Positions 1-7,836 of a stretch of 23,938 bases of DNA are shown here, in pieces. The notes under the pieces are model-generated. The model did not search any database. It saw nothing but the letters and a program-made list of their open reading frames with translations, and was not told the DNA's origin. Positions within the stretch are counted from its first letter, which is position 1. Each line of letters opens with the position of its first letter. This DNA comes from Leptolinea sp. UBA1437 (GTDB taxonomy: Bacteria; Chloroflexota; Anaerolineae; Anaerolineales; Anaerolineaceae). Location of the stretch: the NCBI GenBank assembly GCA_002329625.1, contig DCTP01000086.1:4390-28327 (forward strand), given 5' to 3'. Made by a program: the position numbers and the translations under genes.

Positions 1-396
1 ACAGAAGGTGAAAATCTTCCAGGAAAAAGAAAACGGTTTGTTCAACCTACGCAGGATTACCAGCCAAATACCCAAAATAATTCCGACAATGCCGACAAAA
101 AAAGCGGTTTGTCCAAATACAAAGTGCATTTTTCCGGCTAACCAAGCTGTAGCGGAATTCATATCTTGAAAGGCCAGGCTTCCCAAACTGAAGGTACTTC
201 CGAGGAATAAAACAGTTCCGAAAATATCCTGCAGGGCGCTGAAAATAATTTGGGTTTTAGGAATCGGTTGTGTATTTCGATTTTGTTTTTTCTTTTGGTT
301 TGTTACTTGAGTAGCCCGTTTTCTGGCCTGCATGGAGGGCTTTTTATTTCCGCGATAAGTGCTTTTTTTCGTCGTATTTGTCTTCTTTTTTGCCAT
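1..396 (-). CDS. FtsK/SpoIIIE-like DNA translocase, N-terminal part (cut by window edge)
   Basis: Reading from ATG at 396 toward base 1 gives 132 open codons running off the window. The protein starts with about 50 very basic residues rich in K, R, T, N and Q (MAKKKTNTTKKSTYRGNKK...), followed by a hydrophobic stretch (about residues 55-80, containing FGTVLFLGSTFSLGSLAF) and a second one (about 95-115, FFVGIVGIILGIWLVIL). A short basic cytoplasmic head followed by closely spaced membrane helices is the N-terminal layout of FtsK/SpoIIIE translocases, which anchor to the septum and pump chromosomal DNA with a C-terminal motor. The motor, which would prove the identity, lies outside the window, so the family call is an inference. 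The gene is divergent from the membrane protein at 462 and has a -10 box six bases before its ATG. Any other small basic membrane protein is the main alternative. Confidence 0.6.
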   Translation of the reverse strand, partial: MAKKKTNTTKKSTYRGNKKPSMQARKRATQVTNQKKKQNRNTQPIPKTQIIFSALQDIFGTVLFLGSTFSLGSLAFQDMNSATAWLAGKMHFVFGQTAFFVGIVGIILGIWLVILRRLNKPFSFSWKIFTFC

Positions 397-402
397 ACTG
401 AA

Positions 403-431
403 AGTATAACATCAGCACTCTACGAGGTAAA
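403..431 (-). promoter_or_regulatory. Promoter of the FtsK-like gene, leaderless layout
   Basis: On the minus strand TTTACC (426-431) is followed by a 17-base spacer and TATACT (403-408). Six bases later comes the ATG at 396, so the expected +1 position falls on the A of the start codon. No Shine-Dalgarno sequence fits between them. Confidence 0.6.
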
Positions 432-461
432 ATTATCGATACAGCGTAAAGGGAATCGAAC

Positions 462-3002
462 ATGGATCAACAAATTAAAGCAGCGCAAATCCGAAAAAAT
501 TCAATCATCTGGGGTATCCTGACTATGGTGGAATCATCGGTTTGCATAAAACGGCTGGTATCCATCGCCGCCGATGAAAAAAATGCGGTTTTCCTCGGAT
601 TTTCGATTTCAAGGCTGATTATGTTAACGCTGATGGGAATCCTATTTATCGGCGGATTGATTATTTTATATGGTGCATACAGACAAATATCATTTTATCG
701 ACGTTTTGAAAGAGCGATTCGAAATTCCGCTTTTCGAAGGATTTTGTCAGCTTTTTCATTGATCTTTTTCTTCCTGACAGCCGTCGTCTTATATTACCTC
801 GCGTATATTGAACCGATTCGTTATCATGCGATTCTCGAAAGATTGAAACCGATCGGAATTTTATGGATATTGGTGTGCGTCCAATCTTTTCTGTTTCTGA
901 ATGGTAAAAACCGGAATGTCATAAAGGAGAAAAATCCCTTTTATCGTACGCTTTTCCCCTCTCTTCTGTTATTTTTTATTCTTCAGATTATCCTTTTCCT
1001 GCTGATACGCTTTACCGGTCTGGGCATTACTCCGGATCCGTTTGATTGGCAACCGAATGGAATGTCTGTACAGTGGTGGCAGCTTTTCGGTTCTTTTCTC
1101 GGTGCATTGTTGCTGAGTACAATCGTTTTCTCGTTGAAAAAAAAGATAAAAAAAAGGTCCTCCGCGACATGGCTATTATTTTTGTTTGTCTGGGGATTGG
1201 CAGCCATAATATGGACTTCTGTGCCGACGGAAGAAGTGCTTAAAAGCAGCTATTTTATGGAAATTACACCACCCAATTATCTTCCCTATCCCGCTTCGGA
1301 TGCGGCATATTTCGGACTTTGGTCGGAAAGTATTTTGGCGGGTTTCGGATTAAAGGATCAGAATGTTTCCCGCCAACTTTTTGTATTCGGACTGGCGGTT
1401 CTGCAGCGACTCAGCGGAAATAATATTTTAGCGGCGATCAATCTTTTGACAATTACTTTGGCTTTGATTCCGGCGATGCTGTTTCTGATCGGCAGTCGAT
1501 TGCATTCTCATGCAGCCGGCTTAATGACGGCCGGAATTGCGATTTTCAGAGAATTTAACACGTTATATTTGGCTCCGCATTTCGGTGTGTCGGATTCGAA
1601 AATGTTCCTATCTGATTTGCCGATGATGCTGTCACTCTTAATATTTCTGTTCGCTTTCATTTGTTGGCTGCAAAAACCCGATTCGAAAAAACGACTGTTA
1701 CTTTCGGGAATTTTACTGGGATTAAGCGGGTTAATTCGCTCCCAAATTTTAATTACGATACCGGTTATCTGGGTAATATTGGTTTTTCATCGAAAGGATA
1801 CGGGAAAGCAGCGGTTTCGGAATTTCGTGCTGTTTACATCTTCGATTCTGATCGTTTTGGCTCCTGCCTTGATTCGCAGCGTCTCTTTAACTGGAAGTGT
1901 AGCTTTGGAAGATATGGGAATCCATAATTATGAGCTGGCTAGACGATTATCCTGTGATCCGAATTGGCAACCGACCTCAATGTCCGGCGAAAGTGAAGCG
2001 GCATTTGCCGAACGTATGAAGCAGGAAATGATCGGCTTTCTGATCGATCATCCGGGGAAAATTGTTCAATATACACTGAATCATTTTGTGAAAGATTTGG
2101 TTGACAGTTGGCTGGTGTTGCCGGTAGGAATTCCGACGGGGTTCACCGTTTTGAATATCACCGATTCGACCTATCAGGATGTTCCGGGGAGACTTAAAGG
2201 AGGATCGCCCGTTCTATTTGCCGTCTGTGCATTTTTGATTGCGAGTGGAATTGCATCTCTTTGGAAACGTCACGGCATTGCCGGTCTGCTTCCTTTGATT
2301 CTTTGTCCTCTATATATGTTGACGGCTGCAGTGGGGCGTTATTCCGGCTGGCGGTTTATATTACCGGCTGATTGGATGATTTATTTTTATTTCTGTTGCG
2401 GAGTATTCGAGTTTGTCTTTTGGTTCCGATCGAGATTCATAGAGATTGCCGTTTCCGAACCGACCGAAGCGAGAAACGCAACGGGAATCTTGCATCGGAA
2501 AAAGCTTTTATGGAATGTCTTATTGATCCTGTTCATTCTCCTCGGATGGGCGCCGCCGTTTAGCGGAATCATTCCGGATCAGCTTAAACTCAATTCCACC
2601 GCGGAGAATCAGGCGCTCATTCGACAAATCGGTGAGCACTACGGAGGCGTTTACGCAGATCTTTCTACCGAGGTGAGTCAACAAGATTGGGATGTGATTA
2701 ACGGTCGGACGATTTATCCTCGTTGGTTTAAAGCCGGAGACGGATTAACCAGTGCCAACCCGTGGGTGGTTAATGAAATTCGTGATTTTAATCGGTTGAG
2801 CTTTGTCCTTCTGAATGAAAAAAATCGGGATGTGATTTTACCCCTGCGGCAGCCTCCCGAAGCGGTTCCTCATCGAACGGATTGCTTCGTCGTCGGCAGT
2901 TTCACGGAAGAAGGTTGGTTCGAGGGAAAAGCGGTCGTTTTTCCCGATATTTTGGATTCAAGCGGCAAACCGATAATCATTCTGAGTGATAAACGAGATT
3001 AA
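462..3002 (+). CDS. Large polytopic membrane protein, GT-C/GT39-like glycosyltransferase candidate
   Basis: The 846-residue protein has many membrane helices. An N-terminal helix bundle (about residues 1-265) carries the segment DEKNAVFLGFSISRL. A GT-C-like core follows: its first external loop contains PASDAAYFGLWSESILAG (about 275-292), and an acidic residue in this loop is where GT-C enzymes usually have their catalytic Asp. A soluble tail (about 705-846) includes NGRTIYPRWFKAGDG. Proteins of this type transfer sugars from polyprenyl-phosphate carriers on the outer face of the membrane, but the substrate cannot be read here. ATG 462 was chosen because AAAGGG lies 8 bases upstream and the next helix begins soon after. 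The N-terminal module is paralogous to that of the protein at 22048-23934. It stands alone, divergent from the FtsK-like gene. Glycosyltransferase activity is inferred, not shown. Confidence 0.72.
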   Translation: MDQQIKAAQIRKNSIIWGILTMVESSVCIKRLVSIAADEKNAVFLGFSISRLIMLTLMGILFIGGLIILYGAYRQISFYRRFERAIRNSAFRRILSAFSLIFFFLTAVVLYYLAYIEPIRYHAILERLKPIGILWILVCVQSFLFLNGKNRNVIKEKNPFYRTLFPSLLLFFILQIILFLLIRFTGLGITPDPFDWQPNGMSVQWWQLFGSFLGALLLSTIVFSLKKKIKKRSSATWLLFLFVWGLAAIIWTSVPTEEVLKSSYFMEITPPNYLPYPASDAAYFGLWSESILAGFGLKDQNVSRQLFVFGLAVLQRLSGNNILAAINLLTITLALIPAMLFLIGSRLHSHAAGLMTAGIAIFREFNTLYLAPHFGVSDSKMFLSDLPMMLSLLIFLFAFICWLQKPDSKKRLLLSGILLGLSGLIRSQILITIPVIWVILVFHRKDTGKQRFRNFVLFTSSILIVLAPALIRSVSLTGSVALEDMGIHNYELARRLSCDPNWQPTSMSGESEAAFAERMKQEMIGFLIDHPGKIVQYTLNHFVKDLVDSWLVLPVGIPTGFTVLNITDSTYQDVPGRLKGGSPVLFAVCAFLIASGIASLWKRHGIAGLLPLILCPLYMLTAAVGRYSGWRFILPADWMIYFYFCCGVFEFVFWFRSRFIEIAVSEPTEARNATGILHRKKLLWNVLLILFILLGWAPPFSGIIPDQLKLNSTAENQALIRQIGEHYGGVYADLSTEVSQQDWDVINGRTIYPRWFKAGDGLTSANPWVVNEIRDFNRLSFVLLNEKNRDVILPLRQPPEAVPHRTDCFVVGSFTEEGWFEGKAVVFPDILDSSGKPIIILSDKRD

Positions 3003-3018
3003 ACGAATCTGCTGCGTC

Positions 3019-3049
3019 AAAAAAAGCCGGGGCGTCGATTGACGCCCCG
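3019..3049 (-). terminator. Rho-independent terminator of the phosphoribosyltransferase gene
   Basis: A perfect 9-bp GC-rich stem (3028-3036 with 3041-3049) encloses the loop gatt. On the minus strand the stem is followed by gc and a run of seven T (3019-3025), the classical intrinsic terminator layout for the gene ending at 3146. On the plus strand the hairpin follows the stop at 3002 but has no U tract, so it may act only weakly there. Confidence 0.85.
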
Positions 3050-3145
3050 CTATGAATAACTCTCTTATATATTAATTTCCTACTTTTTGTTCGGGAATCA
3101 TCTTCGAAAACAGATCGAACCAATCAGGAAATATTTCCGTTACGA

Positions 3146-3697
3146 TTAACTTTCAAACAGAGGAAGGTGCCCTAGGGAGATAATATTTTCCCAATCGTGT
3201 TCATTCCCTTCGGTGCAAATCGCAGCATATGTGTAATTCGGATCGCTTCCGGCCATTTCCATCAGTGTCTGAATGGCATGCATCGTTGATCCGGTGCTGA
3301 TAACGTCATCCACAATAACAATTTTCTTCCCCTTTACCAAAGGAATATCTTTTTCATCCAGAATCAAATGTTGTTCCAGTTGGGTTGTAATGGAGTTTGA
3401 AGTGGATTCAAGCGCCCGTCCCATATAGGATTTGTAATTTTTTCGGCAGACCACATAAGGTTTTTTCGTGCGAACCGATAATGCATGTGCGAATGGGATG
3501 CTCTTCGATTCCGCGGTAACAAGCACGTCATAATCAACATTTTCCAGCCGCTTCGCGATTTCGGTCGCACAAGCTTCCACCAATTCCGTATCCCCAAGGG
3601 TATTCAGAATCGCGATTTTTAAGCCGGGTTTCACTTCAAATAAACGAAGGGTTCTTTTTATCCCTGCTAACTCAATATCAAAAGTATCTTGCTCCAT
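3146..3697 (-). CDS. Type I phosphoribosyltransferase, adenine/xanthine PRTase-like
   Basis: The 183-residue protein has the type I PRTase fold signature. The PRPP loop VIVDDVISTGSTM is at residues 127-139, with two adjacent acidic residues followed by STGST. The pyrophosphate-binding loop TAESKSIPFA is at 61-70, and the basic CRKNYKSYM segment at 84-92 fits the COG0503 (Apt/Xpt-like) group. Such enzymes join a free purine base to PRPP for nucleotide salvage. The exact base is not determined by these motifs, so no gene symbol is given. AGGAGTG (3706-3712) lies 8 bases before ATG 3697. It follows the flavin operon on the same strand after 91 bases, but has its own TATAAT box and ends at the terminator at 3019-3049. 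A regulatory PurR-like role is less likely because the PRPP loop is intact and there is no N-terminal DNA-binding domain. Confidence 0.85.
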   Translation of the reverse strand: MEQDTFDIELAGIKRTLRLFEVKPGLKIAILNTLGDTELVEACATEIAKRLENVDYDVLVTAESKSIPFAHALSVRTKKPYVVCRKNYKSYMGRALESTSNSITTQLEQHLILDEKDIPLVKGKKIVIVDDVISTGSTMHAIQTLMEMAGSDPNYTYAAICTEGNEHDWENIISLGHLPLFES

Positions 3698-3759
3698 TTC
3701 TTTTACACTCCTGATCTTAACTTGTGTTAGCCATCGGTATTTTTCCGGTTAACGCTAAG

Positions 3760-3765
3760 ATTATA
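3760..3765 (-). promoter_or_regulatory. -10 box of the phosphoribosyltransferase gene
   Basis: A perfect TATAAT on the minus strand lies 62 bases before the ATG, in the gap after the GlcD-type gene. No good -35 box is seen at 16-18 bases. An unusual G-run (ggtgggggg) sits just upstream of the -10 box. Confidence 0.5.
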
Positions 3766-3788
3766 TCATACCCCCCACCTTTATCGAT

Positions 3789-5183
3789 TCAAATCACCTT
3801 TCCCGGATTCAGAATTCCGTTCGGATCAAAAGCTAGTTTAATCCGGCTCATCAGACGCATGATATCCTCACCTTCCAGCTTTTGCTGATAGCGACGTTTG
3901 GCGATGCCGATACCATGTTCGCCAGAGACTTTTCCGCCGATTTCGCCGGCACGCGTGTACATTTTTGTAAAAAATTCATCCAGTTTTTCTTTCCAAACGG
4001 TTTCATCCATATTATCCCGGCAGGCGTATATATGTAAATTGCCGTCTCCTGCATGTCCCATGGAACGAACTCGGAATCCCACTTCTTCTTCAATTTTGCG
4101 GGCGAATTCCAAATAGTCCGCGATTTGGCTGATCGGAACGACAACATCGCATTCATCCATATCCGTGGTCGAGGCTTTGATGATTTCCAAATAGGAACTG
4201 CGCGGTTTCCAAACCGCCTCATTTCTTTCGTCGGTGTCGATGATGAAAGCGTCAATCGCTCCCTCTCGGAGACATAATTCAGCCAATTGATCGCTGTCTT
4301 TTTCCACTTCTTCCCGGCTGTTTCCGTCAAAGGCGAGCAACAAATAAGCGTTGCCGGTATGATCGGGAAAGCGGCGGCCAAGATATTGCTCACTGCTTTG
4401 CAGCATATCTTGTGTCATAAATTCGATCGAACGGGGAATGACTTTCGTCTTAATAATTTTCGGAACTGTCTGAATCGCTTCGGACAGTGATTGAAAAGGG
4501 ACCAACAAACTCTGTTGAACTTTTGGTTTCGGTAATAATCGTAAGATGATCTTTGTGATAACAGCCAACGTCCCTTCCGAACCGGTAACTAATTGAACCA
4601 ACGAATATCCCGAGCTGTTTTTTGCGATTTTTCCTCCAATTTCGAGAATATCTCCTTCCGGTGTAACAATTTCCAACCCGCGGACATAATCTCTGGTTAC
4701 TCCATATTTGACCGCTGACATTCCTCCGGCATTGGTTGCGACATTTCCGCCGATGCTGGCGCTTTTTTCGCCGGGATTGGGAGGATAGTAAAGGTCATGC
4801 GCTTCAACAAAGTCATAAATATCCATGATCAATACGCCCGGTTCGACGGTTAATGTGAAATTTTCTTCGTCCAATTCCAGAATTCGGTTCATTTTGGAGA
4901 GGTTCATTAAAATTCCGCCATAAATTGGTACGGCTCCGCCGACCAAACCAGTCCCTTGTCCGCGAGGAGTAACCGGGATCTTTTTTTGGTTGGCATAATA
5001 TAAGATCAAAGAAACTTCTGTGGCATTTAAGACAAAAACCATAACTTCAGGAGCAGCGGATTGCCCTTCCATTTCGTCATGACAATAATCCTCCGGTATG
5101 TCTTTACCGAGAATAACCCGATCCTCACCGCAAACATCCCGAAGGAATGCGATGTCCTTTTCGTCCATTTTTTTATAATTCAT
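3789..5183 (-). CDS. GlcD/LctD-type FAD-linked 2-hydroxyacid dehydrogenase
   Basis: The 464-residue protein is of full family length: an FAD-binding PCMH domain (about 35-220), then the FAD-oxidase C-terminal domain. Visible motifs are PRGQGTGLVGG (73-83) and VTGSEGTLAVIT (199-210) for FAD binding. The C-terminal active-site elements are GHAGDGNLH (376-384, with H377 and H384 as typical metal/substrate ligands) and SGEHGIG (420-426). The family oxidises D-lactate, glycolate or similar 2-hydroxy acids. Its start codon overlaps the etfA stop by four bases (ATGA), so the two are translationally coupled. With EtfB and EtfA next to it, the best model is the LctD subunit of an ETF-linked, probably electron-bifurcating, dehydrogenase. 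No lactate permease or racemase is in the window, so the substrate is open. Confidence 0.88.
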   Translation of the reverse strand: MNYKKMDEKDIAFLRDVCGEDRVILGKDIPEDYCHDEMEGQSAAPEVMVFVLNATEVSLILYYANQKKIPVTPRGQGTGLVGGAVPIYGGILMNLSKMNRILELDEENFTLTVEPGVLIMDIYDFVEAHDLYYPPNPGEKSASIGGNVATNAGGMSAVKYGVTRDYVRGLEIVTPEGDILEIGGKIAKNSSGYSLVQLVTGSEGTLAVITKIILRLLPKPKVQQSLLVPFQSLSEAIQTVPKIIKTKVIPRSIEFMTQDMLQSSEQYLGRRFPDHTGNAYLLLAFDGNSREEVEKDSDQLAELCLREGAIDAFIIDTDERNEAVWKPRSSYLEIIKASTTDMDECDVVVPISQIADYLEFARKIEEEVGFRVRSMGHAGDGNLHIYACRDNMDETVWKEKLDEFFTKMYTRAGEIGGKVSGEHGIGIAKRRYQQKLEGEDIMRLMSRIKLAFDPNGILNPGKVI

Positions 5184-6373
5184 TGCTCTCTCCCGTTCTT
5201 GATGAACTTCAATAATGCCGGAATGATTTGATAAAGATCGCCAATAAATGAATAATTTGCAATCTGGTTGATAGCAGCATGAGGATCATTGTTGATTGAA
5301 AGGATCATTTCACTTGATTTCATTCCCGCGGTAAATTGAACGGAACCGGAAACCCCGCAGGCGATCAATAAACGCGGTTTTACCGTTCTTCCGGAAAGTC
5401 CCACCTGTCGGCGCGGTTCCAACCATCCGGCTTCGATCAGAGGTCGGGTGCAAGCCAATTCACCTCCCAATTCATCCGCCAATTGTCGGGCGAGAATCAG
5501 ATCCTCCTTTTTTTTGAAACCCCGTCCGGCAACGATCAAAATATCGGAATCTTCGATATTATGAACTTTAGGTTTTTCAGTCGATGCGATGTGCTTTATA
5601 GAAGCGGATAATCCATCTGGGAGATCGCAATAAATCCATTCGCCGTCTCGTGAATCGTCGGGTTGACCGGGTGAAAAAATCTTATAGCGAACGGTGGCAA
5701 GCTGCGGTCGATGATAAGGTGTGCGAATATGTGCCATAATATTTCCGCCGAAAGCCGGGCGGATTTGATCTAGATCGGAATTAGGTTGTATATCCAATTC
5801 GGTGCAGTCTGCTGTCAAACCGGTGCGTAAGCGGGCGGCGACGCGGGGTGCCAAAGAGCGGCCGGCTGGAGTTCCACCGACCAATATGACGGAAGGTTTC
5901 TGTTTAAGGGCGAAATCTTCAACAATATCCGCATAAAGACGGGCATCAAAATATTTTAGTAATGGAGCGTCATAGACAAATACTTGATCTGCTCCTTGAG
6001 ACCAAAATAGATTGGGAATAGCGGGGATTTCATTACCGATCAAAACAAGAGAGACCCTGAAACCGACTTTATCCGCCAATTCTCGCGCTTTCCCCAGTAA
6101 TTCGAATATCACGGGGTGGTACTCTCCCGAAGGAAGGAATTCGCCAAGAACAGTGATACCCTGCCATTCGGATTTATCGGTGGCGGAAATCACATCTTCT
6201 CTGTATTCAAACGCCCCCGGTTCGCCATTTTTTACGCAAACCTTACAGACACGGCAGCCCGAATTGATTTGAATCGTTCCGTCCGGACTCACTTCAATCG
6301 CACCGAACGGGCATAAATTTTTCACTTTTTCGAAATCGGAAATTTTTTCCGGATGTATATATATTCCGCCCAT
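5180..6373 (-). CDS. etfA: Electron transfer flavoprotein alpha subunit with N-terminal ferredoxin-like domain (LctC/CarE type)
   Basis: The 397-residue protein has three parts. Residues 1-60 form a ferredoxin-like domain with cysteines C21 (CPFGAI) and C40, C43, C46 (CRVCKVC). Residues 72-255 are EtfA domain I, with SLVLIGN, GRSLAPRVAARL, GLTADCTELDIQPNSD and RPAFGGN. Residues 275-395 are the FAD-binding domain II, with GRTVKPRLLIACGVSGSVQF (328-347) and NNDPHAAINQIANYSFIGDL (361-380). ETF carries electrons between a dehydrogenase and NAD or a quinone; the added ferredoxin domain is known from LctC and CarE of bifurcating complexes. The gene starts 7 bases after the etfB stop and overlaps the GlcD-type gene by 4 bases. 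The four cysteines are those expected for a single [4Fe-4S] cluster; the ligands of a second one are gone. Confidence 0.92.
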   Translation of the reverse strand: MGGIYIHPEKISDFEKVKNLCPFGAIEVSPDGTIQINSGCRVCKVCVKNGEPGAFEYREDVISATDKSEWQGITVLGEFLPSGEYHPVIFELLGKARELADKVGFRVSLVLIGNEIPAIPNLFWSQGADQVFVYDAPLLKYFDARLYADIVEDFALKQKPSVILVGGTPAGRSLAPRVAARLRTGLTADCTELDIQPNSDLDQIRPAFGGNIMAHIRTPYHRPQLATVRYKIFSPGQPDDSRDGEWIYCDLPDGLSASIKHIASTEKPKVHNIEDSDILIVAGRGFKKKEDLILARQLADELGGELACTRPLIEAGWLEPRRQVGLSGRTVKPRLLIACGVSGSVQFTAGMKSSEMILSINNDPHAAINQIANYSFIGDLYQIIPALLKFIKNGREQ

Positions 6374-6380
6374 GGTCGCC

Positions 6381-7172
6381 TCAGAGAACTTTCATTTTTA
6401 TCAAGATTTTGCTTATTTCCGACGCAAGCGTATCCGGCGTTCCTTCAAAGATTTGATTTTGTTTATGATGTACCGGAGGAAAAACTCTCATCACCCGAGT
6501 CGCGGAACCGTCCAAACCGTAATGAACCGGATTTTGATCAGGTAACTCGGAAAAAGAAAGCGTTTGAATTGGACGATCCCGGGTTGCTATTTTTTTTCGG
6601 TACGAAGGTAAACGTGGCTCGTAAATTTCCTTATCAACTGTTATCAGGCATGGGAACGGTAGTTCGACAGTTTGTGTGAAGTCACCGAGATCCATAACCC
6701 CCTCCAAGGATCGGTTGGTGAGCGAATTGATTTTCAAGACACAGGCAATATGGGGAAGTTCCAGAAATTCAGCTAATTCCGAGCCGACTTGCGCTGTGTC
6801 ACCGTCAGTGGTTTGCTTACCGCAAATGATTAAATCGGGAAGGCCGATTTTCAAAATCGCTTGAGAGAGTGTGTATGCCGTTGCCAAACAATCGGCGCCG
6901 CCGAATTTTCGATCGGTTAACAGAATTCCGTGATCGATTCCGAGCATATAGGCTTCGCGCAAAACGGCTTCACTTTGCGGAGGCCCCATGGTTATCGCTG
7001 TGGTTTGAACATCGATAAGTTCCTCCTTGATCCGGAGTGCAGTCTCGATGGCATAAAGATCATAAGGATTCATTTTTGCCGAACCGGTGTCTCTTTTCAT
7101 CACACCGGTTTTTTCATCAATTTCAACTTGTGTCGTACCCGGGACTTGTTTAATGCATACGATTATGTTCAT
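6381..7172 (-). CDS. etfB: Electron transfer flavoprotein beta subunit
   Basis: The 263-residue protein is EtfB throughout: start MNIIVCIKQVPGTTQVEID, KMNPYDLYAIETALRIKE (about 33-50), and CGKQTTDGDTAQVGSELAE (117-135). The DGDTAQVG stretch is the segment that in bifurcating ETFs binds the second FAD rather than AMP. It belongs with the EtfA and GlcD-type subunits downstream. Its ATG overlaps the stop of the upstream half-EtfA gene by four bases (ATGA), so those two are translationally coupled, and AAAAAGG precedes the start. Bifurcation is inferred from this motif and from the operon; a simple NAD-independent ETF cannot be excluded from sequence alone. Confidence 0.93.
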   Translation of the reverse strand: MNIIVCIKQVPGTTQVEIDEKTGVMKRDTGSAKMNPYDLYAIETALRIKEELIDVQTTAITMGPPQSEAVLREAYMLGIDHGILLTDRKFGGADCLATAYTLSQAILKIGLPDLIICGKQTTDGDTAQVGSELAEFLELPHIACVLKINSLTNRSLEGVMDLGDFTQTVELPFPCLITVDKEIYEPRLPSYRKKIATRDRPIQTLSFSELPDQNPVHYGLDGSATRVMRVFPPVHHKQNQIFEGTPDTLASEISKILIKMKVL

Positions 7173-7816
7173 GATGAGCCTTTTTCGATTTGGCGGAGGT
7201 AAATCTCGTCAGGTAATTCGCATAGGATTATTTCACCGACGGAGCGTGGGCTGACAGACCGGATCGGAAGTGTTTCTGTTCGGACCGTTATTATCTGCGG
7301 TCTCGATTGAGCGACCGCCTGAAAGATTGGTTGTTGTTCTTCTCGGGGGGAAGACAGATCTTTATTAGGCTGTATTTTAAAATCCGAAATATGATCGGCA
7401 AAGGACAGATTCAATTCGGTAGCCAAGGTTTCCGCAAGAAGAGAGCTGAAATCGGAACTGGAAAAAAGAATGACCGAAGGTTTATATTCCTTCGAGAAAT
7501 GTTTTAATGCGATCACAATATCTGAAAGATTGTGATCTGAAAAGGAAACATGATCATATAGAAAGATCCGATCCGGTCCCAGATGAGAAAAATCATGGAT
7601 TTTGGAGGTTATTCTGTTTCCTACCAGTACCAATGAAACCTTTACTCTCAGAGGAACTGCCGACTCAACCGCTTTTTGAATCAACGGCTGGATTTCCTCT
7701 TTCAATGCCGTTTGGTCATCATTTAACTCGCCGTAGACAGCGATATCCAGCCAATCTGTCTTACTCAGAGAAGGCTGACTGCTTTCGGATGATGCAACAA
7801 AACGAATGTTACTCAA
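7169..7816 (-). CDS. Free-standing EtfA domain I paralogue (half-EtfA), no FAD domain
   Basis: The 215-residue protein aligns with domain I of the EtfA encoded two genes downstream. KVSLVLVGN (59-67) matches RVSLVLIGN, KPSVIL (112-117) is identical, FKIQPNKDL (146-154) matches LDIQPNSDL, RPQIITVR (172-179) matches RPQLATVR, and ILCELPDE (197-204) matches IYCDLPDG. It ends at the domain boundary and lacks both the ferredoxin-like domain and the FAD-binding domain II. Conserved EtfA residues are lost: GRSLAPRVAARL is replaced by SSLLAETLATEL, and the RPAFGGN motif is missing. The start is TTG 7816, supported by a strong GGAGGTG 7 bases upstream; the stop overlaps etfB by 4 bases. It looks like a maintained gene, not debris. 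A structural or regulatory partner of EtfB is my inference; no function is known to me. Confidence 0.85.
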   Translation of the reverse strand: MSNIRFVASSESSQPSLSKTDWLDIAVYGELNDDQTALKEEIQPLIQKAVESAVPLRVKVSLVLVGNRITSKIHDFSHLGPDRIFLYDHVSFSDHNLSDIVIALKHFSKEYKPSVILFSSSDFSSLLAETLATELNLSFADHISDFKIQPNKDLSSPREEQQPIFQAVAQSRPQIITVRTETLPIRSVSPRSVGEIILCELPDEIYLRQIEKGSS

Positions 7817-7823
7817 TCGATTT

Positions 7824-7830
7824 CACCTCC
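7824..7830 (-). promoter_or_regulatory. Strong Shine-Dalgarno deciding a TTG start
   Basis: GGAGGTG on the minus strand, 7 bases before TTG 7816, is the best ribosome-binding site seen in the window. It fixes the start of the half-EtfA gene, which has no nearby in-frame ATG. Confidence 0.8.
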
Positions 7831-7836
7831 GTGCTT

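Noticed and set aside
3851..4393. 180-codon open frame in a second minus-strand frame of the GlcD-type gene
   Set aside because: It overlaps a catalytic domain with intact motifs and is an alternative-frame shadow of it.
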